Assembly: GCA_017848055.1 (NCBI GenBank)
Contig: JAGALZ010000049.1
Location: 1-40,738, forward strand
Reading direction: 5' to 3'
Source: Oscillospiraceae bacterium
GTDB taxonomy: Bacteria; Bacillota; Clostridia; Oscillospirales; Ruminococcaceae
DNA length: 40,738 nt
Shown here: in pieces, positions 8,660 to 19,778 of the stretch
Position numbering within the stretch: position 1 is the first letter of the stretch
How the letters are laid out: every line of letters starts with the position of its first letter
Translations under genes and position numbers: made by a program
The notes under the pieces: generated by a model
Database searches by the model: none
Told to the model about the DNA's origin: nothing
The model's input: the letters and a program-made list of their open reading frames with translations, nothing else

Positions 8660-8663
<4 letters not shown>
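6990..8663 (+). CDS. ilvB: Acetolactate synthase, catalytic subunit
   Basis: A 557-residue ThDP enzyme that joins pyruvate with pyruvate or 2-oxobutanoate to give the acetohydroxy acid precursors of valine/leucine and isoleucine. The three ThDP-fold domains are complete. The activating glutamate lies in LAAHEQGAAHAADGYAR, the middle domain spans roughly residues 190-330, and the ThDP-binding GDGSFGMNLNELATA with MNNGVLGMVRQWQ lies near the C-terminus. The start at 6990 follows GAGGTGAG, four bases after ridA, and removes seven residues from the longest frame. The neighbouring small subunit argues for the anabolic, feedback-regulated enzyme rather than catabolic AlsS. Confidence 0.97.
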
Positions 8664-10205
<1,542 letters not shown>

Positions 10206-10217
10206 GGAGGCAGCTCT

Positions 10218-11873
10218 ATGTGCAAGGAAAATGTAGTGGAAGGCGTTCAGAACGCTCCACACCGCAGTTTATTCCACGCTCTCGGACTTACCGAGGAAGA
10301 ACAGAAAAGACCGCTTATCGGAATTGTAAGCTCGCACAACGAGATTGTGCCCGGGCACATGAATCTTGACAAGATTGTTGAGGCAGTTAAGCTCGGCGTA
10401 GCAATGGCGGGAGGAACACCTATAATGTTCCCTGCTATTGCCGTTTGCGACGGAATTGCTATGGGACACAAGGGAATGAAATACTCGCTTGTAACCCGTG
10501 ACCTCATAGCCGACTCCACCGAAGCTATGGCTCTGGCACACGGTTTTGACGGACTTGTTATGGTTCCTAACTGTGACAAAAATGTTCCAGGTCTTCTTAT
10601 GGCTGCCGCAAGAGTCAATATTCCGACTGTATTTGTCAGCGGCGGCCCTATGCTCGCAGGAAAGGTAGACGGCAGAAAGACCAGCCTTTCCAGCATGTTC
10701 GAGGCAGTGGGAGCTTACAATGCAGGAAAGATAGACGGCTCAAAGCTTCTTGAGTACGAACAAAAGACCTGTCCGACCTGCGGCTCCTGCAGTGGTATGT
10801 ACACTGCAAATTCTATGAACTGTCTTACAGAGGCACTTGGTATGGCACTTCGTGGAAACGGTACAATCCCTGCGGTATATTCTGCAAGAATCGAGCTTGC
10901 AAAGCATGCAGGTATGGCGGTTATGGAGCTTGTAAGGAATAATATCAGGCCTCGTGATATTATGACCAAAGAGGCTCTGATGAATGCTCTTACTGTTGAT
11001 ATGGCACTGGGATGTTCAACAAACAGCATGCTTCATCTTCCTGCTATTGCTCACGAATGCGGTATCGAGCTAAATCTTGACATTGCAAACAAAATCAGTG
11101 CAGTAACCCCGAATCTTTGTCACCTGGCTCCTGCAGGAAGAACATACATGGAGGAGCTTGACGAGGCAGGCGGAGTATATGCCGTAATGAACGAGCTTTG
11201 CAAGAAGAATCTGCTGAATACTGATTGTATGACTGTAACGGGTAATACAATCGGTAAGAATATAGAGGGCTGCGTAAATCTTGACACAAATATCATCAGA
11301 CCGATTGACGCTCCTTACAGTGAAACCGGAGGAATTGCTGTGCTCAAGGGAAATCTTGCCCCTGACGGAAGCGTTGTAAAAAGGTCTGCGGTACTCCCTG
11401 AGATGCTTGTACACGAAGGCCCTGCAAAGGTATTTGATTCCGAAGAAGAAGCACAGTCGGCAATCAATTCAGGAAAGATAGTTGCTGGAGATGTGGTCGT
11501 TATCAGATACGAAGGCCCTAAGGGCGGCCCCGGTATGCGTGAAATGCTCAATCCCACCTCTGCTATTATGGGAATGGGGCTTGGCAACAGCGTGGCACTC
11601 ATTACCGACGGACGATTCAGCGGTGCAACCAGAGGTGCTTGTATAGGTCACGTTACACCTGAGGCGGCATCGGGTGGAGTTATCGGTGTTGTCAAGGACG
11701 GAGATATCATAAGCATTGATATTCCTGCAAATAAAATTGAGCTGAAGATTTCCGACGAAGAGCTAAGCAAACGTCTTTCAGAGTTTGTTCCTAAGAAAAA
11801 GGAGCTTTCGGGATATCTTAAACGATATGCTTCACTTGTTTCGGGCGGAGCTTCGGGCGCTATACTTAACTAA
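10218..11873 (+). CDS. ilvD: Dihydroxy-acid dehydratase
   Basis: This 551-residue iron-sulfur enzyme dehydrates dihydroxy acids to the 2-oxo acids of isoleucine and valine. Cluster ligands are in PNCDKNVPG and [15 protein letters not shown]. Other family blocks include [14 protein letters not shown], the Mg2+ site near [12 protein letters not shown], and the C-terminal [16 protein letters not shown] with [12 protein letters not shown]. The GGAGG ribosome site lies 13 bases after the ilvC stop. It is the last gene of the operon, ending at a hairpin. No leuABCD or ilvE follows, so leucine-specific steps and transamination are encoded elsewhere. Confidence 0.97.
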   Translation: MCKENVVEGVQNAPHRSLFHALGLTEEEQKRPLIGIVSSHNEIVPGHMNLDKIVEAVKLGVAMAGGTPIMFPAIAVCDGIAMGHKGMKYSLVTRDLIADSTEAMALAHGFDGLVMVPNCDKNVPGLLMAAARVNIPTVFVSGGPMLAGKVDGRKTSLSSMFEAVGAYNAGKIDGSKLLEYEQKTCPTCGSCSGMYTANSMNCLTEALGMALRGNGTIPAVYSARIELAKHAGMAVMELVRNNIRPRDIMTKEALMNALTVDMALGCSTNSMLHLPAIAHECGIELNLDIANKISAVTPNLCHLAPAGRTYMEELDEAGGVYAVMNELCKKNLLNTDCMTVTGNTIGKNIEGCVNLDTNIIRPIDAPYSETGGIAVLKGNLAPDGSVVKRSAVLPEMLVHEGPAKVFDSEEEAQSAINSGKIVAGDVVVIRYEGPKGGPGMREMLNPTSAIMGMGLGNSVALITDGRFSGATRGACIGHVTPEAASGGVIGVVKDGDIISIDIPANKIELKISDEELSKRLSEFVPKKKELSGYLKRYASLVSGGASGAILN

Positions 11874-11878
11874 AAAAC

Positions 11879-11919
11879 AGACGGTACAGCCGGACATAAT
11901 CCTGCTATACCGTCTTTAT
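11879..11919. terminator. Terminator between converging ilvD and NUDIX genes
   Basis: An AGACGGTA/TACCGTCT stem (8 bp, extended by AGC/GCT with a bulge) is followed by TTATTTCT on the plus strand and TTTTTTAG on the minus strand. It could serve both converging units. Confidence 0.7.
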
Positions 11920-11921
11920 TT

Positions 11922-12416
11922 CTATAAATCCTTCTTCAGAAATTCATCAATGAGTTTTTGACAGATTGCGGCACCCTCGGTTGCTTTTTTAGCACCCTCA
12001 AGGTCAAACCACTGCGCTTCGTCCACCTCACAGGAAAGCACGAATTTCTCCTCAGGTATTTTTACTGCAAAGCCGAGCATCAGCTGGTCACGCTTATCAT
12101 AAAACCAGCTTCCGAGATAATCTACCTGCAAAGCGTCAAGCCCGATTTCTTCCTTTACTTCACGGACACAAGTCTGCTCGGCGGATTCCCCGGGAGTCAT
12201 ATATCCCGATACGCAGACATGGTGCCCACGGCTTAAGTAATCCTGCTTCAAGAGTGCAAACTTATTTCTATCTGCATACAGAAGGCATATAACGCAGGTT
12301 GAAAACATATCAAACCATGGCCTTTTGCAATTTTCGCAAAACGGAACGAGTCCCTCGTCGCCGATTTCCCTGCCCACGAGCTTACTACCACACTTCGGGC
12401 AACACTCAAATCTCAT
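11922..12416 (-). CDS. NUDIX hydrolase with N-terminal zinc ribbon
   Basis: A 164-residue protein that should cleave a nucleoside diphosphate linked to another group. The N-terminal 33 residues form a zinc ribbon with two cysteine pairs (CPKCGSKL and PFCENCKRPWFD). The NUDIX box is complete: GYMTPGE, then a seven-residue gap to REVKEEIG. A zinc ribbon before the box also occurs in NudC NADH pyrophosphatases, but this protein is far shorter than NudC and I do not see the NudC-specific downstream signature, so the substrate is open. The gene begins 30 bases past the GH5 terminator, with no obvious promoter of its own. Confidence 0.87.
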   Translation of the reverse strand: MRFECCPKCGSKLVGREIGDEGLVPFCENCKRPWFDMFSTCVICLLYADRNKFALLKQDYLSRGHHVCVSGYMTPGESAEQTCVREVKEEIGLDALQVDYLGSWFYDKRDQLMLGFAVKIPEEKFVLSCEVDEAQWFDLEGAKKATEGAAICQKLIDEFLKKDL

Positions 12417-12444
12417 AATTACACTTCCCTTTTTCTGCTATAAA

Positions 12445-12465
12445 GGCACGCATAATCTGCGTGCC
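12445..12465 (-). terminator. Terminator after the GH5 gene
   Basis: A perfect 8-bp stem (GGCACGCA/TGCGTGCC, 5-base loop) is followed on the minus strand by TTTAT. The T-run is short, so some readthrough into the NUDIX gene is plausible. Confidence 0.65.
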
Positions 12466-12472
12466 CTTACTG

Positions 12473-13687
12473 TTATTCATCATATACTGCCATTATAGCG
12501 TCTACGAGTCCTTCAAATCGCCATGACTGAGGGAATGTTCTGTCAACAATACCGAAGTTTTCTCCGTTGCCGACGATTGCGTTATTGTCCCACCAGATGC
12601 AAGGAATTCCCTGCTCCTTTGCCTTAGTGAGGTAATAGGTTACGCACTCTATTCTTTCCTCAGTATTCATCTTGTTTACGCTTCCGTATTCACCGACAAT
12701 TACCGGGATACCCTTGCTTGTAAACTTGTCATAGAGTGTATCAAAGAAGGAATCAATTTCGCCCTTGTTGCCATCGCCGAATTCATCCGTTCCCTTTGTA
12801 TCGAGGGCAAATGAATAAGGCAGGTATGCGTGGACTGAAACAATTACCTTATCGTCATTCTCGGGAAGCCAGAGCTTAGAGAGTGCCATTCTGTTTGAAG
12901 AAGCGGCATAGCCTGTGAGCATAAGGTGGCGCTTAGGATTGTTTCCGCCGCTGTTTCTTACTGTGTTATAGAATGCCTGGGCATACTCTGCTACGACCTT
13001 CTGTCCTTCTGCGTTTCCGCCGTTCCATTCATACTGGGTGCCTCTGAGTCTTGGCTCGTTGAGGCCTTCAAATATGAGATGCTCGTCGTAGTTCTTGAAT
13101 TCCTCGGCAATCTGGCTCCAGAGGGCTGTGAGCTGTTCGATATCCTGCGCTTTATTCTCCTCGTTCGGGAAATACCATTCCTCGTGGTGAGTATTGAGGA
13201 TTACGTACATATCATTTTCGATACCGTAGTCTACAATTTCTCTGACTCTCTGCATCCAGGCTTCGTCAACAACATAGTTTTCATCCATGTGCTCACCCCA
13301 GCTTACAGGGATTCTGAGCACGTTGAAGCCGCCTTCCTTAAGGAAAGTGATAAGCTCCTTTGTTGTAGGAACCTTCTGCCAATGCGTTTCTGCACCTACA
13401 GTTGGGTTTCCGGTAGCATCCAATGTATTGCCGAGATTCCAGCCGGTTTTCATTTCCTTTACAAGCTCAGCAGAGGAGATATCCCTCATATCCTGAAGTG
13501 TATCGCCGACTGACGGTGCACGGCTGCTGTCGTCGGTTTCAGAGCTTTCGTCTGTTGCGGAAGAATCAGTAACGGAAGATGACGATGAATCTGCCTTTGA
13601 ACTGCTGTCGTCATTTGAGCAGGACACGAGCATTGACATACAGATACTTACACTAAGAAGCAGTGATAATAATTTCTTGAGTTTCAT
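12473..13687 (-). CDS. GH5 endoglucanase (subfamily 4-like), surface lipoprotein
   Basis: A 404-residue secreted beta-glucanase that would cut cellulose, xyloglucan or mixed-linkage glucan. A lipoprotein signal peptide ends at Cys23 (SMLVSC), followed by a Ser/Asp-rich linker to about residue 58, which would hold the enzyme at the outer cell surface. The catalytic domain starts with KTGWNLGNTLDATG, typical of GH5_4. The acid/base is Glu211 (GLNEPR) and the nucleophile Glu333 (VIVGEYGS). Other GH5 landmarks are RIPVSWGEH, NTHHEEW, VSVHAYLPY and CIWWDNN. There is no dockerin, carbohydrate-binding module or sortase motif, so it is a membrane-anchored enzyme rather than a cellulosome part. It follows the cellobiose 2-epimerase by 15 bases. 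Confidence 0.94.
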   Translation of the reverse strand: MKLKKLLSLLLSVSICMSMLVSCSNDDSSSKADSSSSSVTDSSATDESSETDDSSRAPSVGDTLQDMRDISSAELVKEMKTGWNLGNTLDATGNPTVGAETHWQKVPTTKELITFLKEGGFNVLRIPVSWGEHMDENYVVDEAWMQRVREIVDYGIENDMYVILNTHHEEWYFPNEENKAQDIEQLTALWSQIAEEFKNYDEHLIFEGLNEPRLRGTQYEWNGGNAEGQKVVAEYAQAFYNTVRNSGGNNPKRHLMLTGYAASSNRMALSKLWLPENDDKVIVSVHAYLPYSFALDTKGTDEFGDGNKGEIDSFFDTLYDKFTSKGIPVIVGEYGSVNKMNTEERIECVTYYLTKAKEQGIPCIWWDNNAIVGNGENFGIVDRTFPQSWRFEGLVDAIMAVYDE

Positions 13688-13702
13688 CAGAGTCGCTCCT
13701 TT

Positions 13703-14866
13703 TTACTTTGCTGTTCTGCGGATAATTTCGAGGCACATTCTGCCGTTATGGTACGGACACTTCCACGGGCCGACCATTTCCTTATTCTTGTCAGGAACGC
13801 CCTCGAAGCTTACCTCGGAATACCACTCGCCGCAACGCTTATCGGTTGTAGTATTTTCAATATAGTCCATAATTGTATCGCAGATTGTGAGGAAATGCTC
13901 GTCGCCGCTATGCTCGTAAGCATTATAGTATCCGACAACTGCTTCTGCCTGAACCCACCATACTCTCTTCTTGTCAATCTTTTCGTTCTCACGCTCGTTA
14001 TAGAGTGCGCCGCCGTGGAATGCGAGCTTTTCGATATTGCGAGCGATTGCAAGGTCAATCTTAGCAAACTTATCTGTAAGCTCCTTTTCACCGAGAGCGT
14101 CGCAGGCAAGGTCACACAGCCAGCTTGCTTCGATATCGTGGCCGTAGGAATGGATATCGCCGATTTCCTGAAGCTTTGTATCGAAGAATACTCTGAGTGC
14201 ATCATTTTCCTTATTATACACGATATCGCTCATCTGGGAGAGAAGGAACTTAAGTTTTGCAGCAACCTTCTCGTTGCCGTTTGCCTTATAAAGCTCGGTA
14301 TATGCCTCGATGAGGTGCAGGATTGTATTCATTGTCTTATCTGCCATAAGTCCGTTTTCGGAGAGTGCGTCATTCGGGATAATCTGCCAATCTCTTGAGA
14401 AGGACTCCATGTAGCCGTACTCGTCGAGAGTTCTGGTTTCGATATCCTCAAAAATCTTCATTGCAAGCTCGAGCGCCTGCTTATCGCCGATACTGTTATA
14501 ATAAGCTGATAGTGCATAGATTGCGAATGCACAGTTATATGTATGCTTCATTGTATCGGTTGGGTTGCCCTTATAGTCGAGCATCCAGTACACGCCACCC
14601 ATATCATAGTCGATGCAGTTGTTCTTTACAAACTCATAGGCGTGCTTTGCAAGGCGCTTATTTTCCTCGCCGCCGATGAGCTTATAGCATGAGGAATAGA
14701 ACCAGAGGATTCTGTTATGCAGAATAACTCCCTTGTCTGCCTGCTTATCGAGGTTCAAATCAAAGTCCATAAAGCCATAGAAACCGCCGTTTTCCTTGTC
14801 CTCAAGCTTTGACCAGAAAGGGATGATATTCTCTTTAAGTATTTTTTCGCATCTTGATAATAACAT
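13703..14866 (-). CDS. Cellobiose 2-epimerase (AGE family)
   Basis: This 387-residue (alpha/alpha)6-barrel enzyme would epimerise the reducing-end glucose of cellobiose, or mannobiose, at C2. The sequence resembles Ruminococcus cellobiose 2-epimerases throughout: IIPFWSKL with ENGGFYGFMDFD, then ADKGVILHNRILWFYSS, GGVYWMLDYKG, KHTYNCAFAIYALS, a catalytic histidine in SYGHDIEASWL, VWWVQAEAVVGYYNA, and a C-terminal histidine in KCPYHNGRMCLEI. N-acylglucosamine 2-epimerases share the fold, but these motifs favour the disaccharide enzyme. It lies directly before a GH5 endoglucanase, whose products would be its substrates. The protein has no signal peptide, so it acts in the cytoplasm after uptake. 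Confidence 0.92.
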   Translation of the reverse strand: MLLSRCEKILKENIIPFWSKLEDKENGGFYGFMDFDLNLDKQADKGVILHNRILWFYSSCYKLIGGEENKRLAKHAYEFVKNNCIDYDMGGVYWMLDYKGNPTDTMKHTYNCAFAIYALSAYYNSIGDKQALELAMKIFEDIETRTLDEYGYMESFSRDWQIIPNDALSENGLMADKTMNTILHLIEAYTELYKANGNEKVAAKLKFLLSQMSDIVYNKENDALRVFFDTKLQEIGDIHSYGHDIEASWLCDLACDALGEKELTDKFAKIDLAIARNIEKLAFHGGALYNERENEKIDKKRVWWVQAEAVVGYYNAYEHSGDEHFLTICDTIMDYIENTTTDKRCGEWYSEVSFEGVPDKNKEMVGPWKCPYHNGRMCLEIIRRTAK

Positions 14867-14885
14867 AGCAGTTACTCCTCTTTAA

Positions 14886-16154
14886 TTAAAGTGTTATCTT
14901 TCTTGCTTCAACGTAATATCTCTTATCCCATGCGTGACCCATGGAGAAGGTCTTTCTTGGGAGTGCGCCGTCACAGATTACTGTCGGGAAAAGCTCGGAT
15001 TTTTGCATATCCGGAAGAACGAAGCCTATGCTGTTTTCGTTCTTTGAGAGGCTGTCGATAACCTCGGTACCGTGGATATAGTCGATTTTGCCGCCATTTT
15101 CCTTTATATACTCATCGAGCACAAGCTGGAGTGAGCCGACTGTAAGCTTTGAAAGCTCATTGCCGACATACCACTTTGTTGAAACGCCGTTATCAACACT
15201 CATAAAGCTCTGCATATCCTCTGTGCCCTCTGCTGTAAGAGAGAGCTTTTCCTTGAGAGTATTCATAAGCTTTTCTGTATCGGTTTCGGTAACAATTCTG
15301 TGGATTGCTTCGAACTCGAGTGCAGGTGAATGGAGATTTACGATTTCAACGAGTGCATATCTTGCGGGGTGATTTGAAAGGTCAGCACCCGGATTCTGAG
15401 CTTTGAGCTGTTCGTAGAATTCCTTTGCTGTTGCAAGTGAGTGGTTGCCGTCACCCATTGCATAAAGAAGCACGCTGTCCTCATTGAGGTCATACTTCTT
15501 ATTGAAGCTGTCAAGGTCTGAGAGCTTATCGAGGGCACTCAGGACATTCTCTTTAAGCTCCTCAGAAAGGAGCCAGCCCTTAATTTCTCCGCCCTTCTGC
15601 ATAAGAGAAAAATCATAGAGCTTTGTGAGGCTGTTTTTTGCGTCAGCTATCGGCTCAACGACTGTCTTCATATCGTCGTCGATTAAAATCATAATATGCG
15701 GAAGCTCAATCGGAGCGCCCTGTCTTACCTTTATTCTCGGTGGGATACGTTCAACTACAGTAGCCTCGGTAGCTCTTACCTGAGATTTGGAGCCTTTACG
15801 GTAGTCGTACATTTCAAGGTCGATTGCACCGACAATACCTGCTCTTACCTTGCCGTCGTCCTGAGTTCTTTCGATATACACGAGTGCATTTTCATACTCT
15901 GCAAAGACATCCTTTGCGAGGTAATCAGCCATTGAAGCGTGGATATTCTTTATTCTGTCCTCGACACCTTCCTGCTCGAGATAAATCTCAGGGAGTGTGA
16001 TTTTGAGGGTTGACGGAGCGTCGCCTACTATCTGCTCAGTTTTTGCCCAGTAGTCAGGCTCACTTGTGTACTGGTCACACGCTACGACTGCCCACTTGGA
16101 CATATCGGTTGTTTCCTTCGGAAGAAGGATGTTTGTCGGCTTGAATGCTGTCAT
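14886..16154 (-). CDS. DUF1015 family protein
   Basis: A 422-residue soluble protein of the DUF1015 family, whose reaction is not established to my knowledge. Family features include the N-terminal KWAVVACDQYTSEPDYW, a central PPRIKVRQGAPIELPHIMILIDD, the conserved block LLYAMGDGNHSLATAKEFY, RYALVEIVNLHSPALEFEAIHR, and the C-terminal VLPDMQKSELFPTVICDGALP. From memory, relatives in other clostridia often sit next to serine-biosynthesis genes; here the neighbours are carbohydrate genes instead. It precedes the epimerase by 19 bases and is probably co-transcribed. The start at 16154 follows AAAGGAGTC. Confidence 0.88.
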   Translation of the reverse strand: MTAFKPTNILLPKETTDMSKWAVVACDQYTSEPDYWAKTEQIVGDAPSTLKITLPEIYLEQEGVEDRIKNIHASMADYLAKDVFAEYENALVYIERTQDDGKVRAGIVGAIDLEMYDYRKGSKSQVRATEATVVERIPPRIKVRQGAPIELPHIMILIDDDMKTVVEPIADAKNSLTKLYDFSLMQKGGEIKGWLLSEELKENVLSALDKLSDLDSFNKKYDLNEDSVLLYAMGDGNHSLATAKEFYEQLKAQNPGADLSNHPARYALVEIVNLHSPALEFEAIHRIVTETDTEKLMNTLKEKLSLTAEGTEDMQSFMSVDNGVSTKWYVGNELSKLTVGSLQLVLDEYIKENGGKIDYIHGTEVIDSLSKNENSIGFVLPDMQKSELFPTVICDGALPRKTFSMGHAWDKRYYVEARKITL

Positions 16155-16177
16155 AATAAAGACTCCTTTATATAGAA

Positions 16178-16585
16178 TTAGTTTTTCTTTCTGCCGTAGA
16201 CAAAATAGAGTAAAATATCAATTGCAAGCGGGATACAGAATATCGGCACACCGTAAACAAGTCCTAATGTTCCGAAAAGTCCTGCCATTAATCCGGTTGC
16301 TGTCAGAAGGTCGATAACAGAAACCACTACGAGGCCCAGGATGATTGCAATATTTACAATTGCGAACACGAGGTATCCATTGGTCTTTTTTCCCTCGCCT
16401 TTATGCTTTGCCCGCAGATACTTTACAAGCACCGTCACGAACAATGCAACCGCTGTTATCGCACTGACCAGCCCCACAATGAGGGCAGCCAAATAGAAAT
16501 CCCAATCATCAGACAAGACAAGATATGTAAAGCAAACCACTGCCAGCAGAGTCGATATTCCTGCTGTAATCAGCTGTTTTTTCAT
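16178..16585 (-). CDS. Small four-helix membrane protein, unknown function
   Basis: I do not recognise this 135-residue protein. It has four hydrophobic segments: TAGISTLLAVVCFTYLVL, a second centred on LAALIVGLVSAITAVALF, a third on YLVFAIVNIAIILGLVVV and a fourth on VYGVPIFCIPLAIDILLYF. A basic loop (KYLRAKHKGEGKK) follows helix 2 and the end is RKKN. It could be an accessory membrane protein. The ATG at 16585 follows GGGGGTG at suitable spacing; a GTG three codons earlier overlaps that site and is less likely. It is the first gene of the apparent unit with DUF1015, the epimerase and GH5. Confidence 0.7.
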   Translation of the reverse strand: MKKQLITAGISTLLAVVCFTYLVLSDDWDFYLAALIVGLVSAITAVALFVTVLVKYLRAKHKGEGKKTNGYLVFAIVNIAIILGLVVVSVIDLLTATGLMAGLFGTLGLVYGVPIFCIPLAIDILLYFVYGRKKN

Positions 16586-16634
16586 TCTCTGCACCCCCGA
16601 ATTTATGATATCGTTTACCGCTTTTATATCCCAA

Positions 16635-16662
16635 AACAGGACGGAAAATTTCCCGTCCTGTT
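16635..16662 (-). terminator. Terminator of secA
   Basis: A perfect 10-bp stem (AACAGGACGG/CCGTCCTGTT) with an 8-base loop is followed on the minus strand by TTTT. It lies twelve bases past the secA stop and separates secA from the membrane-protein unit. Confidence 0.82.
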
Positions 16663-16673
16663 CTAGTTTTACT

Positions 16674-19397
16674 TTACGAATTATTAGCGCCGCAGCACTT
16701 CTTATACTTCTTGCCGCTTCCGCATGGGCATGGGTCGTTAGGGCCGACCTTGTCGTTTACCTTTCTGGTAACTGCCTTTGGTGCGCTTTCCTTAAGAACC
16801 TGCTCACGCTTAGGAGCATTTTCGTTTCTTCTTACCTGGATTGTAAAGAGGGTTCTTACTGTATCCTCGCAGATAGAATCAATCATAGCGTCGAACATAT
16901 CAAAGCCTTCGATTCTATACTCTACTACAGGGTTATGCTGACCGAATGAACGCAGTGAAATACCCTTCTTGAGCTCATCCATATCGTCGATATGAGCCAT
17001 CCACTTAGTATCAACGACCTTGAGGAGAATAACTCTTTCAAGCTCACGAAGAAGTGCAGGAGAAAGCTCCTCTTCTCTCTGAGCGTACTTGTCGAGCGCT
17101 CTGTTTACGAGCATATCGAGGATTTCCTTCTTGGAAACATCCTCAAGCTCCTGCTGGGTGTATCTGAAGTCGCTGTCCTCTGTAAGGAGTCCTGCAAAGA
17201 CTTCTCTGAGTCCGTCGAGGTTCCAGTCATCGTGGATATCCTCGTCAACGAGGTAGAGGTTTACGTTGTTTGTAACGAAGTCCTTAATCATCTTAAGGAT
17301 GTAGTCGTGGATATCGTTACCGTCAAGAACCTGTGAACGCTGACCGTAGATAATCTCACGCTGTGAGTTCATAACGTCGTCGTAGTTAAGGACGTTCTTT
17401 CTGATGTTGAAGTTTCTGCCTTCTACCTTCTTCTGTGATGAAGCGATAATCTTTGTAAGCATACCGCTTTCGATAGGCATATTCTCGTCAACCTTGAGTC
17501 TGTCCATAACGCCGGTAATTCTGTCACCGCCGAAGATTCTCATAAGGTCATCTTCAAGTGAGAGGTAGAAACGGCTTTCGCCAGGGTCGCCCTGACGGCC
17601 TGCACGTCCTCTGAGCTGGTTGTCGATACGTCTTGATTCGTGACGCTCTGTACCGATAATGAACAGACCGCCTGCTTCTCTTACCTCGACTGCCTTCTGA
17701 GCAACCTCTTCATTGAACTTTGCATAAAGCTCCTTGTATACTTCTCTTGCCTTCAGGATTTCCTCGTCGTCTGTTTCAGCATAGCCGACAGCCTCGCTGA
17801 TAATCTCTTCAGGAATATCACGTCTGCGCATTTCGTGCTTTGCCAAAAACTCTGCGTTACCGCCGAGGAGAATGTCAGTACCACGTCCTGCCATGTTGGT
17901 AGCGATGGTAACTGCACCGAACTTACCAGCCTGAGCTACGATTTCGGCTTCCTTATCGTGGTACTTGGCATTGAGGACGTTATGCTTTACGCCCTTGTTC
18001 TTGAGAAGTCTTGAGAGGTACTCGGACTTTTCGATAGAAACTGTACCTACGAGGACAGGCTGTCCCTTCTTGTTACACTCGATAATCTGCTCGATTACTG
18101 CGTTATACTTACCCTTCTCTGTCTTGAATACAACGTCGGGGTGGTCCTTTCTGATAACAGGCTTGTTTGTAGGAACCTCGATAACGTCGAGCTTATAAAT
18201 CTCTCTGAACTCGTCCTCTTCGGTAAGGGCTGTACCTGTCATACCCGAGAGCTTGTCATAGAGTCTGAAATAGTTCTGGTAGGTAATTGTTGCGATAGTC
18301 TTTGACTCTCTTGCAACCTTTACGCCTTCCTTAGCTTCGATTGCCTGGTGCAGACCGTCGTTGAAACGTCTGCCCTGCATAATTCTTCCTGTAAATTCGT
18401 CTACGATAAGAACTTCTCCGTCCTTTACAACGTAGTCGATATCGTTGGTCATAATACCATTAGCCTTGATAGCCTGATTGATATGGTGCAAAAGTGTAAG
18501 GTTCTCGGCATCCATAAGGTTCTTGACACCGAATGCCTTTTCAGCCTTTGCAACACCGGACTTTGTAAGAGTTGCGGTTCTTGCCTTCTCGTCTACGATA
18601 TAGTCGCCGTCGAGCTGGTCATTATCTTCCTTATTGTCTGTTTCAACAAGCTTAATCTGCTTTAATGACTTTGCAAATCTGTCTGCGTGGACATAAAGCT
18701 CTGAAGACTTATCACCCTGGCCGGAAATGATAAGCGGAGTTCTTGCTTCGTCGATGAGGATTGAGTCAACCTCGTCTACTACTGCAAAGCTATGGCCTCT
18801 CTGTACTCTGTCCTTCTTATAGATAACCATATTATCACGAAGGTAGTCAAATCCGAACTCGTTGTTTGTACCGTATGTGATATCTGCAGCATAAGCCTTT
18901 CTTCTTTCGTCGTTGTTCATACCGTTGATTACACAGCCGATAGAAAGACCTAAGAAACGGAATACCTTACCCATTTCCTCAGACTGGAATTTAGCGAGGT
19001 AGTCGTTGACTGTTACAACGTGAACGCCCTTTCCGTCGAGAGAGTTTACGTAAGCTACGAGGCAGGCTACGAGTGTTTTACCTTCACCTGTTCTCATTTC
19101 GGCAATTCTTCCCTGGTGAAGCACGATTGCACCGATAATCTGTACCGGGAACGGCTTCTTTCCAAGAACTCTCCATGCACCTTCACGGCACACGGCAAGT
19201 GCATCAGGAAGTACATCATCGAGAGATGAAAGTCCGTCTGACACCTTATCCTTGAAAAGCTGAGTCTGCGCACGAAGCTCAGAGTCACTCATTGCAGCAT
19301 ACTTTTCCTCAAGCTCTAAAACCTTATTCTTGATAGGTTCTATACGCTTGAGCTCTTTAGCGCTGTAATTTCCGAATATTTTTTCGAAAAGTCCCAT
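16674..19397 (-). CDS. secA: Preprotein translocase ATPase SecA
   Basis: A 907-residue motor that pushes unfolded proteins through SecYEG. Walker A is [11 protein letters not shown], Walker B is [17 protein letters not shown], and the helicase arginine region is [18 protein letters not shown]. The preprotein cross-linking region falls between about residues 220 and 370. The C-terminus carries the zinc-binding [13 protein letters not shown] that contacts SecB or ribosomes. The length is normal, and there is no sign of the shorter SecA2 type. It has its own promoter, divergent from metK, and its own terminator. Lipoproteins such as the neighbouring GH5 would use this pathway. Confidence 0.98.
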   Translation of the reverse strand: MGLFEKIFGNYSAKELKRIEPIKNKVLELEEKYAAMSDSELRAQTQLFKDKVSDGLSSLDDVLPDALAVCREGAWRVLGKKPFPVQIIGAIVLHQGRIAEMRTGEGKTLVACLVAYVNSLDGKGVHVVTVNDYLAKFQSEEMGKVFRFLGLSIGCVINGMNNDERRKAYAADITYGTNNEFGFDYLRDNMVIYKKDRVQRGHSFAVVDEVDSILIDEARTPLIISGQGDKSSELYVHADRFAKSLKQIKLVETDNKEDNDQLDGDYIVDEKARTATLTKSGVAKAEKAFGVKNLMDAENLTLLHHINQAIKANGIMTNDIDYVVKDGEVLIVDEFTGRIMQGRRFNDGLHQAIEAKEGVKVARESKTIATITYQNYFRLYDKLSGMTGTALTEEDEFREIYKLDVIEVPTNKPVIRKDHPDVVFKTEKGKYNAVIEQIIECNKKGQPVLVGTVSIEKSEYLSRLLKNKGVKHNVLNAKYHDKEAEIVAQAGKFGAVTIATNMAGRGTDILLGGNAEFLAKHEMRRRDIPEEIISEAVGYAETDDEEILKAREVYKELYAKFNEEVAQKAVEVREAGGLFIIGTERHESRRIDNQLRGRAGRQGDPGESRFYLSLEDDLMRIFGGDRITGVMDRLKVDENMPIESGMLTKIIASSQKKVEGRNFNIRKNVLNYDDVMNSQREIIYGQRSQVLDGNDIHDYILKMIKDFVTNNVNLYLVDEDIHDDWNLDGLREVFAGLLTEDSDFRYTQQELEDVSKKEILDMLVNRALDKYAQREEELSPALLRELERVILLKVVDTKWMAHIDDMDELKKGISLRSFGQHNPVVEYRIEGFDMFDAMIDSICEDTVRTLFTIQVRRNENAPKREQVLKESAPKAVTRKVNDKVGPNDPCPCGSGKKYKKCCGANNS

Positions 19398-19470
19398 TGA
19401 TTTATAACCACCTTTATCGTTAGGTAAATTTTGTCATAAAATAGTAATTAAATATAACAATACAGCTTAC

Positions 19471-19499
19471 ATTATACCATAGCCTTAAGAAAAAGTCAA
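19471..19499 (-). promoter_or_regulatory. Promoter of secA
   Basis: TTGACT (19494-19499) and TATAAT (19471-19476) on the minus strand with a 17-bp spacer. Only 23 bp separate its -35 box from that of the divergent metK promoter. Confidence 0.85.
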
Positions 19500-19522
19500 G
19501 TAAACACTACTGTATTTACCTG

Positions 19523-19551
19523 TTGACAAACGATAAAAGAAGGTGTATAAT
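19523..19551 (+). promoter_or_regulatory. Promoter of metK
   Basis: TTGACA (19523-19528) and TATAAT (19546-19551) with a 17-bp spacer. Transcription would start near 19558, about 30 bases before the SAM riboswitch. Confidence 0.92.
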
Positions 19552-19586
19552 TTAGCTTACAGATAAATAAATGCGAAAACTTAATA

Positions 19587-19692
19587 ATCTTATCAAGAGT
19601 GGTGGAGGAACAGGTCCTGTGAAGCCCGGCAACCTGACTTTTTACAGTAAAGGTGCTAATTCCTGCGGATATATCCGAGAGATGAGAGTCAT
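19587..19692 (+). promoter_or_regulatory. SAM-I (S-box) riboswitch
   Basis: The aptamer core is unmistakable: CTTATCAAGAGTGGTGGAGG, then GTGAAGCCCGGCAACC, GGTGCTAATTCCTGC, and the closing GAGAGATGAG that pairs with the 5' end to form P1. SAM binding would favour the terminator at 19703-19727, shutting off the SAM synthetase when SAM is plentiful. Confidence 0.97.
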
Positions 19693-19702
19693 ATATACTC
19701 AG

Positions 19703-19727
19703 ACGTTTCTCAAGGAAGCGTTTTTTT
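19703..19727 (+). terminator. SAM-riboswitch terminator
   Basis: A 7-bp stem (ACGTTTC with GAAGCGT, one G-U pair) is followed by a run of Ts. Bases upstream in P1 can pair with its 5' arm region to form the antiterminator. Confidence 0.88.
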
Positions 19728-19778
19728 ATTTGTAAATTTTGATATTGCGGTTTTAAAAGCCGCAAAGGAGGTATAAAA

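Noticed and set aside
12926..13513. 195-codon open frame on the plus strand
   Set aside because: It is antisense to the GH5 catalytic domain, which is well supported.
13748..14398. 216-codon open frame on the plus strand
   Set aside because: It is antisense to the cellobiose 2-epimerase gene and its translation is a codon shadow.
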